Assembly (NCBI RefSeq): GCF_001634625.1
Contig: NZ_LRSE01000020.1
Coordinates: 698 to 35,695, forward strand
Source of the DNA: Croceicoccus bisphenolivorans
GTDB taxonomy: Bacteria > Pseudomonadota > Alphaproteobacteria > Sphingomonadales > Sphingomonadaceae
Reading direction: 5' to 3'
DNA: 34,998 nt
Both the position numbers and the translations under genes were made by a program. The notes beneath the pieces are model-generated. The model had not been told where the DNA came from and searched no databases. It saw nothing but the letters and a program-made list of their open reading frames with translations. Shown here piece by piece: positions 1-7,362 of this stretch (position 1 is the stretch's first letter; each line of letters begins with the position of its first letter).

Positions 1-48
1 TACACCGCATTTCGAGTGCGGCGCATTCGACCTCTCTGCCACCTCTCC
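1..48 (-). tRNA. tRNA-Ser (anticodon CGA), 3' part missing at window edge
   Basis: Read on the minus strand from position 48, the sequence begins GGAGAGGTGGCAGAG, the usual acceptor and D-arm start of bacterial tRNA-Ser. A 5-bp anticodon stem CCGCA/TGCGG follows, with loop CTCGAAA, giving anticodon CGA (plus-strand positions 12-14), which reads UCG serine codons. The long variable arm, T-arm and 3' acceptor lie outside the window. Confidence 0.9.
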
Positions 49-180
49 GCTTATCGAGGTTCGCGTGGCGGTTGCCCGCCGGGTCGAACGAAGCCGCGCG
101 GTTAGCCGATGATGCGCCCCTTGCCAAGGGCCAAATCGCCCACGAATGCCTGCAATTATCGACAGGCGTGTCCACAGCAG

Positions 181-209
181 TTGTTTCGCATCTGCGATAA
201 ACCTATATT
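181..209 (+). promoter_or_regulatory. hspQ promoter, sigma-70-like, predicts leaderless mRNA
   Basis: A TTGTTT -35 element (181-186) and a TATATT -10 element (204-209) are separated by exactly 17 bp. The expected transcription start is about 215-217, which coincides with the ATG at 216. No Shine-Dalgarno sequence precedes that ATG. Because hspQ is a heat-shock gene, a sigma-32-type reading (CCTATATT around the -10) cannot be excluded. The rest of 51-215 shows no gene. Confidence 0.55.
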
Positions 210-215
210 CGCATC

Positions 216-644
216 ATGACCGCATTTCCCCGTAGCCAGCCGGACGCGGACAGGACCGGCAAAGCCGACCGCGCCACGTACTTCTCGCCCCAGGCGGGAC
301 GCGCGGTTTCCGCCCCATCCGTATCGGAAGCGCGTTTCGCGATCGGCGACATCGTGCGCCACCGTCTCCACGATTTCCGCGGCGTCGTTTTCGACATCGA
401 CCCCGTCTTCGCCAATAGCGAGGAATGGTACGAATCGATTCCGCAAGAATCCCGCCCTACGCGCGAACAGCCGTTCTACCACCTGTTCGCGGAGAACGAT
501 GATTCCAGCTACATCGCCTATGTCAGCCAGCAGAACCTGATCGAGGATGGCGAAGGTGGGCCTGTCGATCACCCATCGATCGAAATGGTGTTCGGAAACT
601 TTCTGGATGGGCATTACGATCTGCATCGCAGCTTGAAGCACTAA
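216..644 (+). CDS. hspQ: Heat shock protein HspQ (YccV/hemimethylated-DNA-binding fold)
   Basis: The protein has 142 residues. From about residue 40 it matches the HspQ family: a start like ARFAIGDIVRHRLHDFRGVV, then VFDIDP, the EEWYESIP segment, QPFYHLFAE and YVSQQNL. Known HspQ proteins are about 105 residues; in E. coli HspQ promotes turnover of denatured DnaA and acts as a Lon specificity enhancer. The first 40 or so residues here are an extra polar, probably disordered leader. The start was chosen because the promoter places transcription initiation on this ATG and no ribosome-binding site is visible. The next gene begins 26 bp downstream. Family call is confident; the leaderless start is inference. 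Confidence 0.9.
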   Translation: MTAFPRSQPDADRTGKADRATYFSPQAGRAVSAPSVSEARFAIGDIVRHRLHDFRGVVFDIDPVFANSEEWYESIPQESRPTREQPFYHLFAENDDSSYIAYVSQQNLIEDGEGGPVDHPSIEMVFGNFLDGHYDLHRSLKH

Positions 645-669
645 ACGCGGTTTAAACAATTCCGCGCTA

Positions 670-1341
670 ATGCTGCGGGCGATGGCGGGCGAACATTTCC
701 ACGAGATCAAGGGTTACGGCTCGAATGAACTCGATTCGGCCCTGCGCAGCGTTTTGAAACGCGGAGAGCGTGTCCTGTGGAAAGGGCGACCGCGCGTTTC
801 GAAAACTTTCGCACCATTCCTCATCTGGCTGTTCGCCATTCCGTGGACGGGCTTTTCGCTAGTCTGGGTGCTGGGCACCTGGACGATGGCCCATACCAAC
901 GCGCCTGACGATGCGGGGATGCAGATCGCGGCGCTGATCTTCCCGGCCTTCGGCCTGCCCTTCGTCTTCGTGGGACTTTGCATGATGGCGGCGCCGCTGT
1001 TCGCGATGGGCCTGCCCGGACGCTCGCTCTATGCGGTTACCGACATGCGGGTTTTGCGAATTGCGGGCGGTTGGAAGACCAGCTTGCGCGCCATTCCTGC
1101 TGAGCACGTGATTGCGGTAGAGGCGAGGGCAAAACCTGACGGGAACGGCACGCTGGTGATTACCCATGGCCATGTTGAGGTACGAAAACCGCGCATGCGC
1201 CATCGTCCCGACGCGGAGGACACGTCACGCTTTGTCGTACACCATCTTCCCAACGTCCGCGATGCCGCCCGTGCGATCGAGCGGCTGAGGCTCAACTCCG
1301 CAGCTTCCAGCCTGAGCGCAGGATCGCATAAGTCAGAATAG
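670..1341 (+). CDS. Membrane protein with bacterial PH-like domain, unknown function
   Basis: The protein has 223 residues. A short N-terminal region contains ERVLWKGRPR, typical of the start of bacterial PH-like (bPH) membrane proteins. Two hydrophobic segments follow (about residues 46-70 and 88-118), then a soluble domain beginning with YAVTDMRVLRI, another bPH hallmark. Function is unknown. A small hairpin (646-666, CGCGG/CCGCG) sits immediately before the ATG and no clear ribosome-binding site is seen; the ATG at 682 is an alternative start. The 3' end overlaps the convergent ABC permease gene by 50 bp. The coding call is supported by codon pattern and domain layout. Confidence 0.75.
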   Translation: MLRAMAGEHFHEIKGYGSNELDSALRSVLKRGERVLWKGRPRVSKTFAPFLIWLFAIPWTGFSLVWVLGTWTMAHTNAPDDAGMQIAALIFPAFGLPFVFVGLCMMAAPLFAMGLPGRSLYAVTDMRVLRIAGGWKTSLRAIPAEHVIAVEARAKPDGNGTLVITHGHVEVRKPRMRHRPDAEDTSRFVVHHLPNVRDAARAIERLRLNSAASSLSAGSHKSE

Positions 1342-2146
1342 CCAGCACGAGATTGAGCAGCCCAAGGCCAAGCGCGCCGTGCAGCACCGCCATGTTGGTA
1401 TCGCCAATATCGCTCTGCCCCAGAAAGCCGAACCGGAAGCCCGAAATAACGTAGAAGAACGGGTTCACCCGGCTGATCGACTGAAAGAACGGGGCGAGGT
1501 TGTCGATCACGTAGAACGTACCGGACAGCAGCGACAGCGGCGCGACGAGGAAGTTCGTCACTGCTGCGGCATGGTCGAACTTTTCCGCCCAGATCGAAGT
1601 CAGCAGGCCCATCAGCGCCAGCATGATCGCGCCCATCAGTCCGAACCAGGCAACAGCCCACGGGTGATGCATGGTCAGATCGACACCGGGATAGAGCAAC
1701 ATCGCCGCAAAGACCGCAATCCCCACGAGAATCGCGCGCGTCACCGATGCGCCAACCAGCCCCAGCAGCAGTTCGAGGTTCGACAAGGGCGGCATCAGAT
1801 AGTCGATGATGGTGCCCTGCACCTTGCCGCCCAGCAGCGCAAAGCTGCCGTTGGCGAAGGAATTCTGCATCATGCCCATCACGATCAGCCCCGGCGCAAC
1901 GAAGGTGGCGAAGTTGACACCGAGGATCATCCGGTCCCCGCGGCCCATCGCGATCGTGAAAATCACGAGAAACAGCAATGTCGTGATCGCCGGAGCCCAT
2001 ACAGTCTGCAGCTGCACCTTGAAGAAACGGCGCACCTCTTTCATATAGAGGGTCCACAGCCCAAGCCGGTTGATCCGGCCCATGACGGGCTGCCCCGGCG
2101 GGCTGAATGCGATGGTGCGGTCTGTTTCGGCGGTGGTGTCAGTCAT
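1292..2146 (-). CDS. ABC-2 type transporter permease
   Basis: The protein has 284 residues and about six membrane segments. It carries the ABC-2 permease pattern seen in the DrrB/NodJ-type exporters: N-terminal LYMKEVRRFFKV, then TLLFLVIFTIAMG, the FVAPGLIVMGMMQNSFAN segment, the GTIIDYLMPPLSNLELLLG loop and FYVISGFRFGFLG near the end. Such permeases need a cytoplasmic ATPase partner, and none is encoded in this window, so the substrate is unknown. The start at 2146 (MTDTTAET) is preferred; an ATG three codons upstream (2155) is possible. The frame stays open to 2563, but that stretch runs antisense through gcrA and is not coding. Its end overlaps the PH-like gene tail to tail. Confidence 0.88.
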   Translation of the reverse strand: MTDTTAETDRTIAFSPPGQPVMGRINRLGLWTLYMKEVRRFFKVQLQTVWAPAITTLLFLVIFTIAMGRGDRMILGVNFATFVAPGLIVMGMMQNSFANGSFALLGGKVQGTIIDYLMPPLSNLELLLGLVGASVTRAILVGIAVFAAMLLYPGVDLTMHHPWAVAWFGLMGAIMLALMGLLTSIWAEKFDHAAAVTNFLVAPLSLLSGTFYVIDNLAPFFQSISRVNPFFYVISGFRFGFLGQSDIGDTNMAVLHGALGLGLLNLVLAILTYAILRSGWKLRS

Positions 2147-2192
2147 GGGTGTCATCCGGTTACCGGCAGGCCCCCGCGATGGCAAGTGAGCT

Positions 2193-2218
2193 GCAGACCG
2201 GTATATGGACCGGCCTGC
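2193..2218. repeat. Imperfect inverted repeat between permease gene and gcrA
   Basis: Two 10-bp arms, GCAGACCGGT (2193-2202) and ACCGGCCTGC (2209-2218), differ from a perfect inverted repeat at one position and flank ATATGG. The element lies 34 bp before the gcrA ATG and 46 bp before the permease start. It could be an operator for either divergent gene or an RNA hairpin in a leader; no known binding site is recognised. Confidence 0.5.
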
Positions 2219-2252
2219 GCGTATTGCCAGGCAATGAATTGATGGAGTGTGC

Positions 2253-2903
2253 ATGAGCTGGACCGACGAACGGATCGAGAAGCTTACCAAGATGTGGGAA
2301 AGCGGATCGACCGCCAGCCAGATTGCAGAAGAACTGGGCGGCGTGAGCCGTAACGCCGTCATCGGCAAGGCGCACCGCCTTGGCCTGAAGGCGCGCCCTT
2401 CGCCGGTGAAGGAAAAGCCGGTCAAGGCCAAGCCTGCGCCCAAGCCGAAGGTAGAGGCCGCGCCCAAGCCGAAGGTAGAGGCCGCGCCCCGCCCTGCAGC
2501 ACCCGCACCGCGCCCCGCCGCCCCCGCGCAGCCCGCCCCGCAGCAGGCCCAGCCGACCAGCAACCAGCCGCGAATCGTTTCCGTCGGCCCCGGCGGGTTC
2601 CTGCGTCAGGGCCCCGGCGACCAGCAGCCGCCGATCCCGCCGGCACCGCCGCGCCGCCTTGTGCCGGCCAAGCCCAGCCCCGAAATCGCGGACAAGACGT
2701 CGCTGCTCGATCTTTCGGACCGCATCTGCCGCTGGCCGATGGGACATCCCGGCGAACCGGACTTCCACTTCTGCGGCGAAAAGGTGAACCCCGGCTTCCC
2801 CTATTGCGTCGAACATTGCGGCCGGGCCTATCAGGCGCAGCTGCCGCGCGGCGCGCGCCGTCCCCCTCCGCCGCTGCCGTTTGGCGGACCGCGGGTTCGC
2901 TGA
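2253..2903 (+). CDS. gcrA: GcrA cell cycle regulator
   Basis: The protein has 216 residues. The N-terminus (MSWTDERIEKLTKMW...GGVSRNAVIGKAHRLGL, residues 1-48) is the GcrA helix-turn-helix domain. In Caulobacter GcrA binds sigma-70 and methylated GANTC sites to activate cell-cycle genes. A Pro/Ala/Lys-rich linker follows, then a conserved C-terminal domain with CRWPMGHP, FHFCGEK and PYCVEHC, as in other GcrA proteins. The ATG at 2253 is chosen because TGGAG lies 5 bp upstream; a GTG at 2247 is less likely. The linker contains a perfect 24-bp tandem duplication (separate entry). A rho-independent terminator follows. Confidence 0.95.
   Translation: MSWTDERIEKLTKMWESGSTASQIAEELGGVSRNAVIGKAHRLGLKARPSPVKEKPVKAKPAPKPKVEAAPKPKVEAAPRPAAPAPRPAAPAQPAPQQAQPTSNQPRIVSVGPGGFLRQGPGDQQPPIPPAPPRRLVPAKPSPEIADKTSLLDLSDRICRWPMGHPGEPDFHFCGEKVNPGFPYCVEHCGRAYQAQLPRGARRPPPPLPFGGPRVR
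2436..2483 (+). repeat. Perfect 24-bp tandem duplication inside gcrA
   Basis: The unit from 2436 to 2459 is repeated without change from 2460 to 2483. It encodes two copies of an eight-residue unit of the type APKPKVEA in the GcrA linker, and shorter P/A-rich near-repeats follow. Identity at every base, including third codon positions, suggests a recent slippage duplication. Confidence 0.9.
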
Positions 2904-2922
2904 ACACCGTATATCGAAAAGA

Positions 2923-2950
2923 GCCGTCGGAGCGATCCGGCGGCTTTTTT
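2923..2950 (+). terminator. Rho-independent terminator of gcrA
   Basis: A 9-bp stem, GCCGTCGGA (2923-2931) with TCCGGCGGC (2936-2944), has one G-U pair and a 4-nt GCGA loop. Six T residues follow (2945-2950). It sits 20 bp after the gcrA stop codon. Confidence 0.92.
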
Positions 2951-2985
2951 CTTTGGTAAGACCGCCTGTGCTATCGTGACCCGCT

Positions 2986-3270
2986 ATGGATGACAGCGAC
3001 GCCAAAGAGAACTGGTACCGCCGCAAGGTAGGGCGCAGGATCGAACGGGCGATGAACCGCCTGATCGCCGGCATCCTTGGCGGGGCGGGCTTTATCGCGG
3101 CCTATTTCTCGCTGCCGACAGGCAACGACGAAAGTGAAGTCCGCTGGTTCGGCTTGACGGTCGCACTCGTCCTGTTCTGGCTGGCCCGCCAGTGTTTCGT
3201 AGCGCGCGAATCGATCATCAAGGGGTTTGGCGAGGAACCGGACGGAACCATCGGCAGGCGCAAGCCATGA
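2986..3270 (+). CDS. Small membrane protein, unknown
   Basis: The protein has 94 residues. A basic N-terminus (WYRRKVGRRIERAMNR) is followed by two hydrophobic segments (about residues 26-41 and 54-70) and a charged tail. I recognise no family. The stop codon overlaps the start of the next small membrane gene in an ATGA arrangement at 3267-3270, so the two are probably translationally coupled. The pair lies between the gcrA terminator and a convergent gene. Confidence 0.6.
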   Translation: MDDSDAKENWYRRKVGRRIERAMNRLIAGILGGAGFIAAYFSLPTGNDESEVRWFGLTVALVLFWLARQCFVARESIIKGFGEEPDGTIGRRKP

Positions 3271-3518
3271 AGAAGCGGATCGTCGCGCTGGATCGGAAGC
3301 TAGGCCGGATATGGGCGCGCATCGGCGGCACCGTTTTCCTCGTGATCGGGCTGTTGGCGACCATGTCGCTGGTAGAGAGCGAGGGGTTCTCGCTGCAAAC
3401 GCACTGGCCGGGCCTCGCCATCGCGGGGCTGTTCTTCCTTGCGGCCATCGGTTGTTTCCGTTCCCGGCGCGGGTTGGTCGACACGATCAGCGACAGCCAC
3501 CCCGACAGGAACGGCTAG
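3267..3518 (+). CDS. Small membrane protein, unknown, coupled to the preceding gene
   Basis: The protein has 83 residues with start MKKRIVALDRKLGRIWARIG, two hydrophobic segments (about residues 21-34 and 50-64) and an Arg-rich C-terminal segment. The ATG overlaps the upstream stop codon by one base step (ATGA), which decides the start over longer in-frame options. The overall plan (basic start, two helices) resembles its neighbour, but I see no clear sequence identity. Its last codons overlap the convergent gene by 4 bp. Function unknown. Confidence 0.6.
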   Translation: MKKRIVALDRKLGRIWARIGGTVFLVIGLLATMSLVESEGFSLQTHWPGLAIAGLFFLAAIGCFRSRRGLVDTISDSHPDRNG

Positions 3519-3778
3519 GCTTTCGGGCCGCTCTCTGCGGGAAAGGCCATGCGGCGCAACTGCTCAAGGCTCTCCATCGCCTGCCGCGCATATTCGGGCG
3601 ATGCGCGGTCGCCCAGAGAAAGGATCGCGATTTCCATCGCCTGATCCGCCTTCTCGAAAGCGCCCCTCGCGATTTCGCCCTGACCTGAACCCGACAATTC
3701 GTGCATCAGCCCGATCACGAGCGTCTGCAGCGCGATATTCTGCGCGCCGAGGCGGCGGATCTCGTCGGCTTGGTCCAT
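3515..3778 (-). CDS. Conserved-looking small soluble protein, unknown
   Basis: The protein has 87 residues and is predicted almost entirely helical: MDQADEIRRLGAQNIALQTL, a hydrophobic helix with MHEL, then ARGAFEKADQAMEIA and YARQAMESLEQLRRMAF. There is no signal peptide or membrane anchor. No function can be assigned. It is convergent with the small membrane gene pair (4-bp overlap) and separated by 83 bp from the methyltransferase-like gene upstream on the same strand. Confidence 0.55.
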   Translation of the reverse strand: MDQADEIRRLGAQNIALQTLVIGLMHELSGSGQGEIARGAFEKADQAMEIAILSLGDRASPEYARQAMESLEQLRRMAFPAESGPKA

Positions 3779-3861
3779 GCGGGCACCCTTTCATCGCTGC
3801 TGCGGGGAGAAGAGTGCCGCACTGGCCGGATAAGTCGAGCGCGGCGGGGGCGGTTATCCCC

Positions 3862-4533
3862 CTAAAGCCGGCGGTGCGCGAACCAGATCGTGTGGCGGGG
3901 GCCCTTGTTATTGGGGCGGGCGCGGACTTCAACCGGATCGACTTCGAAACCGGCCTTGGTCAACTGGCGCGTAAAGCGCGGATCGGGCGCGGCGGACCAG
4001 ATGGCGAGGACGCCGCCGGGCTTGAGCGCGCGCTTGGCAGCGGCAAGGCCGGAGTTGGCGTAGATCGCGTCGTTCTCGGGCCTGACGAGACCGTCGGGGC
4101 CGTTGTCGACGTCGAGCAGGATGGCATCGTAAGTGCCGTTGCCTTCGGCAATCACCTGCCGCACGTCGCCCATACGCAAGGTTAAGCGCGGATCGTCGAG
4201 GCAGCCCTTGGCGACTTCGGCCATCGGCCCGCGCGCCCATTCGATGATCTCGGGCACGAGTTCGCCCACGGTCACGCGGCCCTTGTCGCCCAGCCGCGCA
4301 AGCGCGGCACGCAGCGTAAAGCCCATGCCATAGCCGCCGATCAGGATATGCGGCGCAGGCCGCTCCAGCCGGTCGAGCGTGAGTTCGGCAAGCTGTTCTT
4401 CGGAAAACCACATCCGCGTGCTCATCAGCTCGTTGCGGTCGAGTGCGATGATGTAGTCGGTGCCGTGGGAAAAGAGCTGCAGCAGTGCGCCGCCCGGCAC
4501 TTGCGCTTCGCCCAGCAATTCGCGTTTGAGCAT
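3862..4533 (-). CDS. Spermidine-synthase-like methyltransferase-fold protein
   Basis: The protein has 223 residues with a Rossmann core of the spermidine synthase family: the glycine loop ILIGGYGMGFTLRAAL (about residues 63-78), then VGELVPEIIEWARG and YDAILLDVDNGPDG. True aminopropyltransferases usually carry a D-x-S/T-D-P motif at the last position; here it is DVDNGPDG, so the substrate is uncertain and polyamine synthesis is not implied. The start MLKRELLGEAQ at 4533 is chosen because the upstream in-frame extension would be translated through the pnp terminator hairpin. Confidence 0.75.
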   Translation of the reverse strand: MLKRELLGEAQVPGGALLQLFSHGTDYIIALDRNELMSTRMWFSEEQLAELTLDRLERPAPHILIGGYGMGFTLRAALARLGDKGRVTVGELVPEIIEWARGPMAEVAKGCLDDPRLTLRMGDVRQVIAEGNGTYDAILLDVDNGPDGLVRPENDAIYANSGLAAAKRALKPGGVLAIWSAAPDPRFTRQLTKAGFEVDPVEVRARPNNKGPRHTIWFAHRRL

Positions 4534-4550
4534 ATTCGGTATCCGAAATG

Positions 4551-4586
4551 AAAAGGGCCGCCGGAGTTGCTCCGACGGCCCTTTTT
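4551..4586 (-). terminator. pnp terminator (A/T-flanked hairpin)
   Basis: On the minus strand an 11-bp stem GGGCCGTCGGA/TCCGGCGGCCC with loop GCAAC is followed by TTTT. On the plus strand the same hairpin ends in TTTTT, so it could work both ways, although both flanking genes are on the minus strand. Its core is nearly identical to the gcrA terminator. Confidence 0.88.
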
Positions 4587-4604
4587 CAGTCAATCCCTAA
4601 AGGA

Positions 4605-6902
4605 TCAGTCGTCCTTGAGAAACGCGGGCATGTGGTCGGGGTTGCCGCCAGCCTTGCCTTCGCCGCCGTCACGGTCACGACGCGGGCCGCGATCGCCACG
4701 GTCGCCACCGCGACCACGACCGCCACCGTCACGACGCGGGCCACGACGGTCGCCGCGATCACCACGGGGCTCGCGCGGTTCGCGCGGCGGACGGGTGTCT
4801 TCCAGCTCTTCGCCGGTTTCCTGGTCGACGACGCGCATCGACAGGCGGACCTTGCCGCGGTTGTCGATCTCGAGGACCTTGACCTTAACTTCCTGGCCTT
4901 CGGAAACGACATCGGTCGGCTTTTCAACGCGCTCGTTCTTCATTTCCGACACGTGGACGAGACCGTCCTTGCCGCCCATGAAGTTCACGAATGCGCCGAA
5001 GTCGACGATGTTGACGACCTTGCCGTTGTAGATCTTGCCGACTTCCGCTTCCTCGACGATGCCTTCGATCCACTTGCGTGCGGCTTCGATCTGCGAAAGA
5101 TCGCTGGACGAGATCTTGATCACGCCCTCGTCGTCGATGTCCACCTTGGCGCCGGTTTCCGCGACGATTTCGCGGATGACCTTGCCGCCGGTGCCGATGA
5201 CGTCGCGGATCTTCGACTTGTCGATCTGCATCGTCTCGATACGCGGAGCGTGGGCCGACAGTTCGGTGCGGGCCGTGCTCAGCGCCTTGGTCATTTCACC
5301 AAGGATGTGCGCGCGGCCGTCCTTCGCCTGCTTGAGAGCAGCGGCGAAGATTTCCTGCGTGATGCCGGCGACCTTGATGTCCATCTGCATCGTGGTGATG
5401 CCGGCCTCGGTACCTGCAACCTTGAAGTCCATGTCGCCGAGGTGATCCTCGTCGCCCAGGATGTCCGAAAGGACGGCGAACTCCTCGCCTTCGAGGATGA
5501 GGCCCATGGCGATGCCCGACACCGGACGTTCGATCGGAACGCCTGCGTCCATCATCGACAGACAGCCGCCGCAGATCGTCGCCATCGAGGACGAGCCGTT
5601 CGACTCGGTGATGTCCGACAGGATGCGGATGGTGTAGGGGAAGTCTTCCTTCGACGGCAGCACCGGGTGCAGCGCGCGCCATGCCAGCTTGCCGTGGCCG
5701 ATTTCGCGGCGGCCCGGGGCGCCGAAGCGGCCCACTTCACCGACCGAGTAGGGCGGGAAGTTATAGTGCAGCATGAAGTTGGAGTAGGTCAGGCCTTCGA
5801 GGCCGTCGATCATCTGCTCCGATTCCTTGGTGCCCAGCGTGGTGGTGCAGATCGCCTGCGTTTCACCGCGCGTGAACAGCGCCGAACCGTGCGTGCGGGG
5901 CAGGAAGCCTGCCGTCGCCTCGATCGGGCGAACCTGGTCGAGCTTGCGACCGTCGATGCGCGAGCCGTCCTTGAGGATGGCGGTGCGAACGATTTCGGCT
6001 TCGAGCTTCTTGACCGCCTTGTTGGCGACCATCTGCGTCTGCGGCTCTTCGCCTTCGAACGCTTCCTTGGCCTTGGCGCGGGCAGCGTTGAGCGCGTCCG
6101 AACGGGCCGACTTGTCGGTCAGCTTGTAGGCAGCGGCGATGTCGTCGCCCACGATGCCGCGAAGCTTTTCCTTGATCGCCGAAGTGTCGTCCGAGCTGTC
6201 GATTTCCCACGGAGCCTTGGCGGCCTTTTCGGCCAGCTCGATGATCGCGCCGATGACCTTCTTCGATTCCTCGTGCGCGAACATGACGGCGCCGAGCATT
6301 TCGTCTTCGGTCAGTTCCTTCGCTTCGGATTCGACCATCATCACCGCGTCGTTGGTTGCGGCGACGACGAGGTCGAGACGGCCGTCTTCAAGAGCGGCGT
6401 CCTGCTTCGGGTTCAGCGTGTATTCGCCATCGACGTAACCGACGCGTGCAGCGCCGATCGGGCCCATGAAGGGCACGCCCGAGATGGTCAGTGCAGCCGA
6501 AGCGGCGATCATCGCAAGGATGTCGGCCTCGGTCTCGCCGTCATAGGACATGACCTGGCAGATGACGTTGATTTCGTTGTAGAAACCTTCGGGGAACAGC
6601 GGGCGGATCGGACGGTCGATCAGGCGGCTGGTTAGCGTTTCCTTTTCGGTCGCGCCGCGTTCACGCTTGAAGAAGCCACCGGGGATACGGCCGGCGGACG
6701 AAAACTTTTCCTGGTAGTGGACGGTGAGCGGGAAGAAGTCCTGTCCCTCCTTCACCTTCTTCGCGGCCGTGACGGCGCAAAGAACCACGGTTTCGCCGTA
6801 AGTGGCGAGGACCGCGCCGTCAGCCTGACGGGCAATGCGGCCGGTTTCGAGGGTGAGGGTCTTTCCGCCCCACTCAATCGATACAGTCTTGGTGTCGAAC
6901 AT
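4605..6902 (-). CDS. pnp: Polynucleotide phosphorylase
   Basis: The protein has 765 residues. PNPase is a 3'-5' exoribonuclease that degrades RNA by phosphorolysis and forms a trimer in the RNA degradosome. The expected order is present: the first RNase PH domain (begins [22 protein letters not shown]), an alpha-helical linker, a second RNase PH domain ([19 protein letters not shown]), a KH domain around residues 555-615 with [11 protein letters not shown], and an S1 domain at about 621-702. An Arg/Gly/Asp-rich tail of about 60 residues follows; in many alphaproteobacteria such tails help contact partners. The upstream spacer contains TAAGGAAA before the ATG. It lies downstream of rpsO, as is typical. 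Confidence 0.98.
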   Translation of the reverse strand: MFDTKTVSIEWGGKTLTLETGRIARQADGAVLATYGETVVLCAVTAAKKVKEGQDFFPLTVHYQEKFSSAGRIPGGFFKRERGATEKETLTSRLIDRPIRPLFPEGFYNEINVICQVMSYDGETEADILAMIAASAALTISGVPFMGPIGAARVGYVDGEYTLNPKQDAALEDGRLDLVVAATNDAVMMVESEAKELTEDEMLGAVMFAHEESKKVIGAIIELAEKAAKAPWEIDSSDDTSAIKEKLRGIVGDDIAAAYKLTDKSARSDALNAARAKAKEAFEGEEPQTQMVANKAVKKLEAEIVRTAILKDGSRIDGRKLDQVRPIEATAGFLPRTHGSALFTRGETQAICTTTLGTKESEQMIDGLEGLTYSNFMLHYNFPPYSVGEVGRFGAPGRREIGHGKLAWRALHPVLPSKEDFPYTIRILSDITESNGSSSMATICGGCLSMMDAGVPIERPVSGIAMGLILEGEEFAVLSDILGDEDHLGDMDFKVAGTEAGITTMQMDIKVAGITQEIFAAALKQAKDGRAHILGEMTKALSTARTELSAHAPRIETMQIDKSKIRDVIGTGGKVIREIVAETGAKVDIDDEGVIKISSSDLSQIEAARKWIEGIVEEAEVGKIYNGKVVNIVDFGAFVNFMGGKDGLVHVSEMKNERVEKPTDVVSEGQEVKVKVLEIDNRGKVRLSMRVVDQETGEELEDTRPPREPREPRGDRGDRRGPRRDGGGRGRGGDRGDRGPRRDRDGGEGKAGGNPDHMPAFLKDD

Positions 6903-7039
6903 TTGATTTCCTTACGAACCCGCGTGCCAGATTGCGCCACGGGGCCTACTTGCCGGGGGTACCGTCCCGGTCCGGTGTGGGGCCATTCATCGTGCCCCAA
7001 GGGCGCTCCACCGAATTGCGGAGCAAACCCCAAATGCAA

Positions 7040-7064
7040 GAAGCGGCCCTCGTGGGGCCGCTTC
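7040..7064 (-). terminator. Hairpin in rpsO-pnp spacer (terminator, attenuator or RNase III site)
   Basis: A perfect 10-bp stem (GAAGCGGCCC with GGGCCGCTTC on the minus strand, loop CACGA) begins about 10 nt after the rpsO stop codon and is followed by only a partly T-rich stretch. In E. coli the equivalent spacer has an RNase III-cleaved stem-loop through which PNPase autoregulates. The remaining spacer (6903-7030) also has a weak GGGGC/GCCCC hairpin and no gene. Confidence 0.6.
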
Positions 7065-7074
7065 CGGTCTCAGC

Positions 7075-7344
7075 TTACTTACGCAGGCCGAGCTTCTGGA
7101 TAAGGGCGTTGTAACGCTCGACGTCCTTCTTCTTGAGGTACGCCAGCAGCGAGCGCCGCTTGTTGACCATCACCAGCAGACCGCGCCGCGAGTGATTGTC
7201 CTTGTGGTGATCCTTGAAGTGATCGGTCAGGTTGCGGATACGCTCGGTAAGGATCGCGACCTGGACTTCCGGGCTGCCCGTGTCGTTCGACTGGCGGGCG
7301 TTGTCCTGAATGATTTCCTGCTTACGTTCGGCAGCTACCGACAT
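7075..7344 (-). CDS. rpsO: 30S ribosomal protein S15
   Basis: The protein has 89 residues, the usual length. Start [13 protein letters not shown], then [16 protein letters not shown], the [19 protein letters not shown] segment and the C-terminal [14 protein letters not shown] are diagnostic for S15, which binds 16S rRNA helices 20-22 early in small-subunit assembly. A GGAG lies just upstream of the ATG. It sits between truB and pnp, the conserved order. Confidence 0.98.
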   Translation of the reverse strand: MSVAAERKQEIIQDNARQSNDTGSPEVQVAILTERIRNLTDHFKDHHKDNHSRRGLLVMVNKRRSLLAYLKKKDVERYNALIQKLGLRK

Positions 7345-7362
7345 ACTATTAACTCCGCGACA

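Noticed and set aside
4534-4593. Extended N-terminus of the spermidine-synthase-like gene
   Set aside because: The extension reads through the pnp terminator hairpin.
4548-6635. Long plus-strand open frame (695 codons) across pnp
   Set aside because: It is antisense to a complete, motif-rich pnp gene; long antisense frames are expected from GC-rich codon usage.
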